5,888 nucleotides of DNA, taken from NCBI GenBank assembly GCA_021805955.1, contig JAJZDO010000036.1, positions 1 to 5,888 of the forward strand, given 5' to 3'. Shown here piece by piece: positions 1 to 5,888 of this stretch (positions within the stretch are counted from its first letter, which is position 1; the number at the start of each line of letters is the position of its first letter). The DNA is from Acidobacteriota bacterium. Lineage in GTDB: Bacteria > Acidobacteriota > Terriglobia > Terriglobales > Acidobacteriaceae. Below the pieces are notes generated by a model. It saw only the letters and a list, made by a program, of their open reading frames with translations, was not told the DNA's origin and ran no database searches. Position numbers and translations under genes: made by a program.

Positions 1-1712
1 CGCAGCTGCGCAACGACACAAGCTTACCGGAGCTTCGCTGGAGTACCGTTTACGAATTCTTTCAGGCGGTGGAAACTTCGCCGGCGATGGCGAACCTGCC
101 CGTCGTCAAGGGAGGGTTGCAACATCATGCGCGCGGATGCTATTCCGCCTGTGGCGAGGAGAAGTACCAGAATCGCCGGTCTGAGCGGGCCATGGTGGAG
201 TCGGAGAGCATTGCCTGGCTCACCAGTCGCGCCCTGAACCGCAGCTACCCGAAGGCGGAATATGAAAATGCCTGGTGGAACATTCTGTTCAACCAGTTCC
301 ACGATCTGCTGGCTGGGTCGGCACTCTACTCCGACTATCAGGACGCGCGCGACGGCCTGGGAACGGCCTGCCAGACGGCCAACTCGGTGAAGATCGAATC
401 CTTGGAATCCATCGCCAAACAAGTGGACCTGAGCCAGGCCGAAGCCGGGGTGGTCTTCGCCTTCAATCCGCTGCCATGGCGACGCAAAGCGTATCTGCAA
501 TACATCCCCGGCGGACATCACCGGCAATCGCCGGTCACCTATCTGAAGGCGCACGATGGGACGAAAATTCCCGTCCAGGTTCGACCGTCGGAGAGTATGA
601 CCACGTTCTATACCCGCCTGGCCGCATGGGTCGATCTGCCCCCCTTCGGGTATCGTGTTTTCTCCGAAGAGTTCGATGCGCTGCCGCCAGCTCCCACCTA
701 TGGCTCATCGGCTACGGTATCGGACAACGGCTTTGGAATTTCCTCTCTCAAGGCTTCCAATGGAACCGAGCTGCTGGCGTCGCAGATTGGCCTGGTCGCC
801 ATTGCCGATCCCAGCGATACCTGGTCGCATGGAGTGGATCAGTTCCGCAATGAGATCGGTCGACCGACCCTCATCTCCTCGAAGGTGGTGGAGGACGGCC
901 CGGTGCTCCGAACCACGCGCCAGAGGCTGCGCTGGCAGCAGTCGGAGATTGCCGTCGATGTCACGACGTTTCCTCAGTCGGACATCGTCAAGCTGCACTT
1001 TGTCATCGACTGGCGCCAGCATGAGCAGATTCTGAAGCTGGAGATTCCCACGGCGTTCCCCGATCCAAAACTCTTCGCCATGGTTGCCGGGGCGGTTGCG
1101 GAGCGGGCCACGAATGGCAATGAAGAACCGTATCAGGACTGGGTGGCCGTACAAGGCACACTGCAGGGAAACTATTATACTGTGGCGCTGCTGAACAACT
1201 GCACCTATAGCTACGACTGCCTGAACGGCCTGTTGCGCACCATCCTGATTCGCTCGGCACCGTACGCGCGACACAACCCTTCTCCCCTGTCCGACAGCCT
1301 CGACGCATGGCAAGACCAGGGGCGGCAGGAGAGAATCTTCTGGCTGGTCGGACGGCCGGGCAACTATGCGGAGCAGAACCTCGACCGGCTTGCCGAGGAG
1401 TTACAGTCGCCCGTTGAATATGTCATGGATTCCAGGCACAGCGGAAAAAAAGGCTGGGAGGACTCTTTCCTGGAGATCACCCCGAGCAACGTTTCTGTCC
1501 TCGCCATCAAGCAGGCGGAAAATTCTTCCGATGCGATGATCATCCGGGTGCAGGAGCGTTCCGGGAAACACACCGCGGCTCGCCTGCAATCTTCGCTTCT
1601 TCATCTCGACAGCACCATCGCTCTGGACCCATGGGAACTGAAAACCCTGCGCATCGAAACCGCCAACGGCCCGCACGCGCAAGTCAAATCCGTCTCCACT
1701 CTCGAAACGTAG
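1..1712 (+). CDS. Alpha-mannosidase, glycoside hydrolase family 38 (5'-truncated by window edge)
   Basis: The reading frame is open from base 3 to the TAG at 1710-1712 (569 visible residues), with no in-frame stop before the left edge. The GTG at 69 is therefore an internal valine, not the start. The product should hydrolyse alpha-mannosidic linkages using a zinc-dependent retaining mechanism. Visible residues 39-49 (LQHHARGCYSA) and the NQFHDLLAGS block around residue 100 are characteristic of bacterial GH38; the His in NQFHD matches the family's fourth zinc ligand. FNPLPW at 154-159 opens the C-terminal beta-sandwich region, followed by DLPPFGYRVF and, near 436-442, WQDQGRQ. The N-terminal HxD zinc motif and the Asp nucleophile lie upstream of the window. 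Family members are usually about 850-1050 residues, so several hundred residues are missing and secretion cannot be judged. It is followed by an exported glycosidase-like gene on the same strand. Family assignment is secure; substrate linkage is not. Confidence 0.93.
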   Translation, partial: QLRNDTSLPELRWSTVYEFFQAVETSPAMANLPVVKGGLQHHARGCYSACGEEKYQNRRSERAMVESESIAWLTSRALNRSYPKAEYENAWWNILFNQFHDLLAGSALYSDYQDARDGLGTACQTANSVKIESLESIAKQVDLSQAEAGVVFAFNPLPWRRKAYLQYIPGGHHRQSPVTYLKAHDGTKIPVQVRPSESMTTFYTRLAAWVDLPPFGYRVFSEEFDALPPAPTYGSSATVSDNGFGISSLKASNGTELLASQIGLVAIADPSDTWSHGVDQFRNEIGRPTLISSKVVEDGPVLRTTRQRLRWQQSEIAVDVTTFPQSDIVKLHFVIDWRQHEQILKLEIPTAFPDPKLFAMVAGAVAERATNGNEEPYQDWVAVQGTLQGNYYTVALLNNCTYSYDCLNGLLRTILIRSAPYARHNPSPLSDSLDAWQDQGRQERIFWLVGRPGNYAEQNLDRLAEELQSPVEYVMDSRHSGKKGWEDSFLEITPSNVSVLAIKQAENSSDAMIIRVQERSGKHTAARLQSSLLHLDSTIALDPWELKTLRIETANGPHAQVKSVSTLET

Positions 1713-1714
1713 GC

Positions 1715-1730
1715 GAGAAGATCGATTCTC
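1715..1730. repeat. Short inverted repeat just after the mannosidase stop
   Basis: GAGAA (1715-1719) and TTCTC (1726-1730) can pair around a six-base loop, GATCGA. The stem is only five pairs, AT-containing, and no T-tract follows, so it is not a convincing intrinsic terminator. It could be a weak hairpin, an operator half or chance. Confidence 0.25.
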
Positions 1731-1768
1731 TCAACACTTGAACTCACGACGTTTGTACCGTGCGTGTG

Positions 1769-1800
1769 TTGTATTTGATCGACAAATCGATACATATACT
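1769..1800 (+). promoter_or_regulatory. Possible weak promoter before the exported glycosidase-like gene
   Basis: The gap between the mannosidase and the next gene turns AT-rich here. TTGTAT (1769-1774) could act as a -35 box with TACATA (1791-1796) 16 bases downstream; TATACT (1795-1800) is the better -10 match but is then 20 bases away. Neither pair is strong, so the mannosidase promoter upstream of the window may drive the whole cluster instead. The inverted repeat at 1773-1787 lies between these boxes, which would suit repression. Confidence 0.3.
1773..1787. promoter_or_regulatory. Inverted repeat, candidate regulator-binding site
   Basis: ATTTG (1773-1777) and CAAAT (1783-1787) form perfect five-base arms around ATCGA. 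An overlapping pair, TGTAT (1770-1774) and ATACA (1790-1794), is also perfectly inverted but has a slightly different centre. ATCGA recurs at 1778-1782 and 1786-1790, and also at 1721. Position and symmetry suit an operator for a sugar-responsive regulator, but I cannot assign a regulator family and no regulator gene is visible. Confidence 0.3.
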
Positions 1801-1814
1801 TTCGGACAACGAAT

Positions 1815-1820
1815 GAGGAG
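1815..1820 (+). promoter_or_regulatory. Ribosome binding site for the 834-residue exported protein
   Basis: GAGGAG lies nine bases upstream of the ATG at 1830, close to ideal spacing. Together with the Tat-type signal that begins directly at this ATG, it fixes the start. Confidence 0.75.
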
Positions 1821-1829
1821 CTGAGTGAT

Positions 1830-4334
1830 ATGAGGCGTCGAAGGTTTCTGAAGCTTGCAACTGCGGCCGCAGTCACGCCCCCCTGGGCGCTGGCACAAAA
1901 TGCCGGCCTCATCGATGTAAGGAGTTCCGCAGTTGTTCTCAGTTCTTTCGCGACTGCTCGTGAATCGAAAGCAGCCCAGGTGCTTGTCGAAGAGGCTGCG
2001 AAGCGCTGCGGGATTAGCTGGCGGGTGGGAAGCGCCAGGGAAGTCGGTGCGCGCGTCACGATGTATCTAGCCACGCGGCAATCTGCCAACAAGCTGCCGC
2101 GACGCGACATGGTTTCGAATGCGATGCTCGCCGCACTGCAGGCGGACGGTTTTCTTCTGCGCCACGGCCAGGACAATGACGGGGAATGGATCGCAGTGTT
2201 TGGCGCCGATGAGCGTGGACTTTTGTTCGGAGTGGGCAAGCTGCTTCGCCTAATCGACTTCGGCAGGCAGCAGGCCAGCGTTACTGCCAGCCAGTTGAGT
2301 CTCACAAGTCATCCGGAATATAAGTTGCGCGGGCAGCAGCTTGGGTATCGCCCGAAAACGAATGCCTACGATGCGTGGTCGATCGAAATATGGGACCAGT
2401 ACATTCGCGAGTTGGCCATCTATGGGAACAATGCCATCGAACTGATTCCCCCGCGCTCGGACGATCTTCCCGATAGCCCGCACTTTCCTCTTCCCCCCGC
2501 CCAGATGATGGTGGAGATGTCGCGCATCGCCGACAGTTATGGATTGGATGTATGGATCTGGTATCCGGCGATGGATCGCGATTATGACAATCCTGTGACG
2601 GTGGAGAATGCTGTCAAGGAGTGGGGTCGCATCTTTGCCATGCTGCCGCGCGTCGATGCCGTGTTTGTTCCGGGAGGCGATCCGGGCCACACCGAACCGA
2701 AATATCTGCTGGCATTGCTGGAGAAGCAGAAGAAAAACCTGCGCCAGTATCATCCGCAAGGGCAGATGTGGGTCTCGCCGCAGGGCTTCAGCGCCGACTG
2801 GATGCAGGAGTTTTTCGGAATTCTGCGACAGGAGAACACCAAGCAGTGGTTGGACGGAGTTGTCTTCGGCCCGCAGTCTCGGCTCACGATCACGGAAATG
2901 CGCCGGGCAGTGCCGCAAAACTATCCGATCCGCTGCTATCCCGACATCACGCACAGTATTGAATGCCAGTATCCTGTGCCGGACTGGGATGTGGCCTACG
3001 CATTGACGGAAGGCCGCGAAGCAATCAACCCACGCCCGCGCGGCGAGGCGAATATCCTGCGGAGCATTCTGCCGGGAACGGTCGGCTTCATTACCTATTC
3101 CGAAGGTTGCAACGACGATGTCAATAAATTTGTCTGGAGTGCGCTCGCCTGGGATTCCCGGCAGACGGTCATCGATGCGCTCCGCGATTTTGCACATTAC
3201 TTTATCGGAACCCAGGAAGCCGAGGGCTTCGCGCAAGGTCTGATGCATCTGGAGTCGAACTGGCAAGGACCGCTTGCGACCAACGCCGGTGTCGAGGTTA
3301 CCCTCGAAAGCTTCCAGGATATGGAGCAGAGCTGCTCCCCGGCCGTCATGGAGAACTGGAGATTTCAGCAGGCGCTCTATCGCGCCTATTTCGACGCTTT
3401 CGTGCGGCGTCGCCTGCTGGACGAGACGGCGCATGTCGAACAGGCACGCGATCAGCTGGCAACGATGCTGGGCATCGGCTGGGGCGCCGTGCCACTGGGC
3501 ATTGGAGATCCGCCCGCCGCTTTGCCTCCCAATGGCCGCATCCCGGATCCGCTGCTTGCCAGGGCGCAGGCCATCCTGGAAGAAACGATTACTCAGCCGG
3601 TTGCGGGCGAACTGCGGACGCGAGTCATGGAACTGGCAGCGGCCTTATTTCAGAGTATCCGCATGCAGCTTGCCGTTGAGCGCTACCAGGGGGAGGCGGT
3701 GGAACGCGCCGCGAACTTGGACACGCTGGATGCGCCGGTCAGCAACACGATGTGGATGCGGCGGCAAATCCTGGACATCCGCAAAACGACCGATTCGATG
3801 GCGCAGATCGCCGCGATTCGGTCGCTGCTGTTTCGCACCGATCCCGGTCCGGGCGGTTTCTACGACCAGCTAGGGAATGTTTCGAGCCGTCCGCATTTGC
3901 TGCTGGGACCAGGAAGCGCGCAAGATCCAGAACTACGCAATTCGCCTTTCATCGGCTTCAGATATCCGGACTCATTCCAGGAGAAGGCTCCCATCGCCTG
4001 GAAATGTTGGGCAGAATCCCTGTTCGACGCGCCGCTTATCCTGCACTATGCAAATCTGGACCCCAAGACGCCCTATCGTTTACGAGTGGTGCACTCGGGC
4101 GACGCGCCGCACATGAAAATGCGTCTCATGGCCAATGATACGATCGAGATTCACCCGTACATGCTGCGCGCATGGCCGCCCGCGCCGCAAGAATTTCCCA
4201 TTCCTCCCGCAGCCACGGCCAGCGGGGAACTGAAGCTGTCTTGGACGCGCGAGCCAGGCCTGGGAGGCAACGGACGCGGTTGCCAGGTGGCTGAAGTCTG
4301 GCTGATCCTAACCCCTACAACGGAGCATTCATGA
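1830..4334 (+). CDS. Exported alpha-glucuronidase/GH20-like glycoside hydrolase of uncertain specificity (Tat signal)
   Basis: 834 residues. The N-terminus (RRRRFLK at 2-8, then an Ala-rich core, probable cleavage after ALA at 20-22) is a twin-arginine signal, so it likely acts folded in the periplasm or outside. Residues about 27-150 resemble the small alpha/beta domain preceding the catalytic barrel in GH20 and GH67 enzymes; RGLLFGVGKLLRL at 129-141 is the typical closing motif. A probable TIM barrel spans about 164-440, with strand-like segments NAIELIPP (near 200-207), DVWIWYP (240-246), VFVPGGDPGH (GGDPGH at 282-287) and MWVSPQGFS (313-321), then TYSEGCNDDVNK (Glu425, Asp429, Asp430). 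Asp284 and Glu425 are reasonable active-site candidates by position, but this is inference. A helical stretch (about 440-690) and a beta-rich C-terminus (about 704-834) follow. It overlaps the aldolase gene by four bases and follows a mannosidase gene, pointing to glycan breakdown. A glycosidase role is likely; the substrate is unknown, and it is not a canonical GH67 or GH20. Confidence 0.8.
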   Translation: MRRRRFLKLATAAAVTPPWALAQNAGLIDVRSSAVVLSSFATARESKAAQVLVEEAAKRCGISWRVGSAREVGARVTMYLATRQSANKLPRRDMVSNAMLAALQADGFLLRHGQDNDGEWIAVFGADERGLLFGVGKLLRLIDFGRQQASVTASQLSLTSHPEYKLRGQQLGYRPKTNAYDAWSIEIWDQYIRELAIYGNNAIELIPPRSDDLPDSPHFPLPPAQMMVEMSRIADSYGLDVWIWYPAMDRDYDNPVTVENAVKEWGRIFAMLPRVDAVFVPGGDPGHTEPKYLLALLEKQKKNLRQYHPQGQMWVSPQGFSADWMQEFFGILRQENTKQWLDGVVFGPQSRLTITEMRRAVPQNYPIRCYPDITHSIECQYPVPDWDVAYALTEGREAINPRPRGEANILRSILPGTVGFITYSEGCNDDVNKFVWSALAWDSRQTVIDALRDFAHYFIGTQEAEGFAQGLMHLESNWQGPLATNAGVEVTLESFQDMEQSCSPAVMENWRFQQALYRAYFDAFVRRRLLDETAHVEQARDQLATMLGIGWGAVPLGIGDPPAALPPNGRIPDPLLARAQAILEETITQPVAGELRTRVMELAAALFQSIRMQLAVERYQGEAVERAANLDTLDAPVSNTMWMRRQILDIRKTTDSMAQIAAIRSLLFRTDPGPGGFYDQLGNVSSRPHLLLGPGSAQDPELRNSPFIGFRYPDSFQEKAPIAWKCWAESLFDAPLILHYANLDPKTPYRLRVVHSGDAPHMKMRLMANDTIEIHPYMLRAWPPAPQEFPIPPAATASGELKLSWTREPGLGGNGRGCQVAEVWLILTPTTEHS
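4322..4325 (+). promoter_or_regulatory. Ribosome binding site for the aldolase, inside the end of the upstream gene
   Basis: GGAG lies within the last codons of the exported glycosidase-like gene. It is five bases from the ATG at 4331 and eight from the in-frame ATG at 4334. The latter spacing is more usual, so either or both starts may be used. The site's position implies translational coupling. Confidence 0.55.
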
Positions 4335-5170
4335 TGGCAATTGCCGACAACACCCCGAACAATATGCAGCCGAAAGATTGGAAAGGCAATCGCCTTCGGG
4401 CTCGGCTCGAAGCTGGCGACTATGTCCTTGGATTGACCATCACCAGCAGCAATCTAGAGACTGCGGTGCTGGGCGCGAAGCTCGGCTTCCACTTCTTATG
4501 GGTGGAAATGGAGCACTCCCCGGTATCGCTCGAAACCTTGCGGGGTATTGTGCTGGCTACGCAAGGGCTCGAAGCAGCCGTGATTGCCCGCGTGCCTGTA
4601 GTGGCGCTGTGGACGGCCAAACGTGTCCTCGACCAAGGCATCAGGGGAGTCATCTTCCCCTTTGTTTCCGACCCAGAACTAGCACAGACCGCCGGAAAGG
4701 CCTGTCGCTATCCACCCGCAGGGCTGCGAGGATCTGGCGCAGGCCTAGCCACCTCGACATGGTTCGAGCCCGGAGACTACTACGATTCCTCCGATGCCCA
4801 CGTGTTGACCGTGTGCGTGATTGAGGAAGAGCGGGCGCTAGCCCATATCGATGCCATTGCCACCACTCCAGGGGTCGATGTCCTCTTTATTGGCACCAGC
4901 GACCTGTCCTTTTCGCTGGGATTGCGCGGCCGGCAGAATGAGCCCAAGCTGCAGCAGGCGATTGAAACTATCAAGACAGCCGCGCAACGGCATAAGAAAT
5001 TTCTCGGACGACCGGCCCGAAGCGCGGACGAAGTCCTTCGTTTTCACAAGGAGGGTTTTCAGTTCTTTCAGTCCGTAACCGAGCTAGGGCTGATGCGGCT
5101 GGGCGCCAGAGAAATTCTCCAGCCGCTCGGTATCGATCTTTCGCAGGGCAATAAGAAAGCCCTGTACTGA
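4331..5170 (+). CDS. HpcH/HpaI-family class II aldolase (2-keto-3-deoxy acid type)
   Basis: 279 residues, no signal peptide, cytoplasmic. The family cleaves 2-keto-3-deoxy or 4-hydroxy-2-oxo acids to pyruvate plus an aldehyde using a divalent metal. The visible motifs align with E. coli HpaI: WVEMEHSP gives the catalytic His62 (HpaI His45), ARVP gives Arg87 (Arg70, same 25-residue spacing), YPPAGLRGSG is the phosphate/carboxylate-type loop at 127-136, and Glu165 and Asp191 (in VIEEE and IGTSDLS) match the metal ligands Glu149 and Asp175 with the same 26-residue spacing. It appears intact and catalytically competent. Its ATG overlaps the upstream TGA (ATGA), with a second in-frame ATG immediately after. 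Context suggests it processes a keto-deoxy sugar acid from the glycan handled by the upstream enzymes, as 2-keto-3-deoxy-L-rhamnonate or 2-dehydro-3-deoxyglucarate aldolases do. Exact substrate is not determinable; the C-terminal 40 or so residues differ from HpaI as I recall it. Confidence 0.92.
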   Translation: MMAIADNTPNNMQPKDWKGNRLRARLEAGDYVLGLTITSSNLETAVLGAKLGFHFLWVEMEHSPVSLETLRGIVLATQGLEAAVIARVPVVALWTAKRVLDQGIRGVIFPFVSDPELAQTAGKACRYPPAGLRGSGAGLATSTWFEPGDYYDSSDAHVLTVCVIEEERALAHIDAIATTPGVDVLFIGTSDLSFSLGLRGRQNEPKLQQAIETIKTAAQRHKKFLGRPARSADEVLRFHKEGFQFFQSVTELGLMRLGAREILQPLGIDLSQGNKKALY

Positions 5171-5171
5171 C

Positions 5172-5777
5172 CTAATCGCCGGCGTCGCTCGGGAACTGTT
5201 CAGCGGCCAGGCGCGCGATACGTATCCTATGGAGGCGTGCAATCTCGACCGCAGCCTGGGGATCGATCACGTCGAGCCGGACGCGCGTGACACCCCGGTT
5301 CCGCATTCCCAGCATATGGGCAGCTTCCGAGGAGAGATCGGCAATCCTCGTATCGGGAACAGGTCCGCGGTCATTGACCCGCACCACGATCCATTTGCGG
5401 GTGTGAAGATTCGTCACCTTGACCCAAGTCCCAAGCGGCAGGAACCTGTGGGCGCAGGTCAGGTCGTGCATGTTGAACGTTTCTCCATTGGCCGTTTCTT
5501 TTCCCTGAAATTGCGAGCCATACCACGATGCCAAACCGATCTGGTGCCAATCGTGGGGCTTTTTGGGCGTTGCGTGCGCGGAGAATGTTCCCGCCAACGC
5601 AGAAGCTCTGCCGGCTGGCGTCGACTCCGAAACCACGGAAGTCGTGGGTCGCTTGGCATGGATGCTATGCAAGCTGAGGGTGATGCCGATGGACAAGCCC
5701 ACCGCAATCGATAGGATGCGGCGAACCGACGATGGGGGATGGACATTCAATATTGTATTTTCGCTAAGGATTCTCAT
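5172..5777 (-). CDS. rlpA: RlpA-like septal ring lytic transglycosylase
   Basis: 201 residues from the ATG at 5777. RlpA cleaves denuded peptidoglycan strands (without peptide stems), mainly at the division septum. After a basic stretch (VRR), a hydrophobic core at about 21-36 ends in SIHA, giving a probable Sec signal cleaved after Ala41; there is no lipobox Cys, so it is not an obvious lipoprotein. The double-psi beta-barrel covers about 81-171: ASWYG (83-87), NGETF with Glu99, AHRFLPLG, and VNDRGP with Asp136. Glu99 and Asp136 are 37 residues apart, as are catalytic Glu120 and Asp157 of Pseudomonas aeruginosa RlpA. There is no C-terminal SPOR domain, so septal targeting through denuded glycan is not evident. 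Alternative starts are the ATG at 5789 and the TTG at 5795; I prefer 5777 because of its codon and the GGAG 12 bases upstream, but this is uncertain. It is convergent with the aldolase, and the two stop codons are one base apart. Confidence 0.9.
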   Translation of the reverse strand: MRILSENTILNVHPPSSVRRILSIAVGLSIGITLSLHSIHAKRPTTSVVSESTPAGRASALAGTFSAHATPKKPHDWHQIGLASWYGSQFQGKETANGETFNMHDLTCAHRFLPLGTWVKVTNLHTRKWIVVRVNDRGPVPDTRIADLSSEAAHMLGMRNRGVTRVRLDVIDPQAAVEIARLHRIRIARLAAEQFPSDAGD

Positions 5778-5794
5778 AGTTGGAAACATCTCCA

Positions 5795-5823
5795 AGTTTA
5801 CCTGCGTTTAGTAGCTAAGTCAA
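5795..5823 (-). promoter_or_regulatory. Candidate sigma-70-type promoter for rlpA
   Basis: Read on the minus strand, TTGACT (5823-5818) is a five-of-six match to the -35 consensus and is followed after exactly 17 bases by TAAACT (5800-5795), a four-of-six match to the -10. The surrounding 5796-5860 is AT-rich. If used, transcription would begin near 5788, leaving a leader of only about ten bases before the ATG at 5777 and excluding the TTG start at 5795. It would also leave the GGAG at 5793-5790 outside the message, which weakens the call. Confidence 0.35.
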
Positions 5824-5841
5824 AGAAATAAATAGACTTAC

Positions 5842-5857
5842 GCAAGAATTTGCTTGC
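5842..5857. repeat. Inverted repeat upstream of rlpA
   Basis: GCAAG (5842-5846) and CTTGC (5853-5857) form perfect five-base arms around AATTTG, about 20 bases upstream of the candidate rlpA -35 box. It could be a regulator site or a small hairpin. No gene is supported between 5796 and the right edge. Confidence 0.25.
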
Positions 5858-5888
5858 AATTTCGTCTCCTTTGTGATACCCCTGAATT

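Noticed and set aside
69..71. GTG as a possible start of the mannosidase gene
   Set aside because: The frame stays open to the left edge and the residues before it continue a GH38-like sequence; the catalytic N-terminus must lie upstream, so this is an internal valine.
520..535. Inverted repeat ACCGGC-AATC-GCCGGT, a six-pair hairpin with four-base loop
   Set aside because: It lies inside the mannosidase coding region with no T-tract and no nearby gene boundary; GC-rich coding sequence often yields such hairpins.
24..554. Minus-strand open frame opposite the mannosidase
   Set aside because: No recognisable motif; it mirrors the GH38 coding frame, whose conserved blocks are clear.
2250..3434. 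Long minus-strand open frame (394 residues) opposite the exported glycosidase-like gene
   Set aside because: It has no recognisable domain, composition typical of a reverse-complement shadow, and lies entirely within a well-supported plus-strand gene.
5229..5714. Plus-strand open frame opposite rlpA
   Set aside because: The minus strand carries the complete RlpA barrel with catalytic residues; the plus-strand product has no family features.
5816..5874. Minus-strand AAAGGAG followed by a TTG-initiated 14-codon frame upstream of rlpA, a possible leader peptide
   Set aside because: It needs a rare start codon, has no run of regulatory codons, and no attenuator hairpin follows; chance in AT-rich sequence is more likely.

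Overview
The window looks like a piece of a moderately GC-rich, Gram-negative-type bacterial chromosome. The gene style suggests a carbohydrate-degrading soil bacterium, possibly Acidobacteriota: a large exported glycosidase-like enzyme with a twin-arginine signal, a family-38 mannosidase, and a short RlpA without a SPOR domain. That assignment is inference from gene content; there is no rRNA or other phylogenetic marker here.

Layout: (1) Positions 1-1712, plus strand, hold the C-terminal two thirds or so of a glycoside hydrolase family 38 alpha-mannosidase that runs off the left edge. (2) Positions 1713-1829 are a 117-base intergenic gap with two short inverted repeats, weak promoter-like boxes and a clear ribosome binding site. 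(3) Positions 1830-4334 encode an 834-residue exported protein with a Tat-type signal, an N-terminal domain like those of GH20/GH67 enzymes, a probable TIM barrel, a helical region and a beta-rich C-terminus. (4) Positions 4331-5170 encode an HpcH/HpaI-family class II aldolase whose start overlaps the stop of the preceding gene by four bases. (5) Positions 5172-5777, minus strand, encode an RlpA-like septal lytic transglycosylase, convergent with the aldolase and separated from it by one base. Its upstream region, to 5888, is AT-rich and contains promoter-like sequence.

The three plus-strand genes read as one catabolic cluster. A mannosidase and an exported alpha-glucuronidase-like or hexosaminidase-like enzyme would trim a glycan, and the aldolase would cleave a 2-keto-3-deoxy acid derived from the released sugar or sugar acid. 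The last two genes are almost certainly translationally coupled. The mannosidase may be in the same transcript, or the 117-base gap may carry a separate regulated promoter. The substrate cannot be named from sequence alone. The rlpA gene belongs to cell-envelope housekeeping and appears unrelated to the cluster. I see no mobile element, CRISPR array, tRNA or rRNA in the window.
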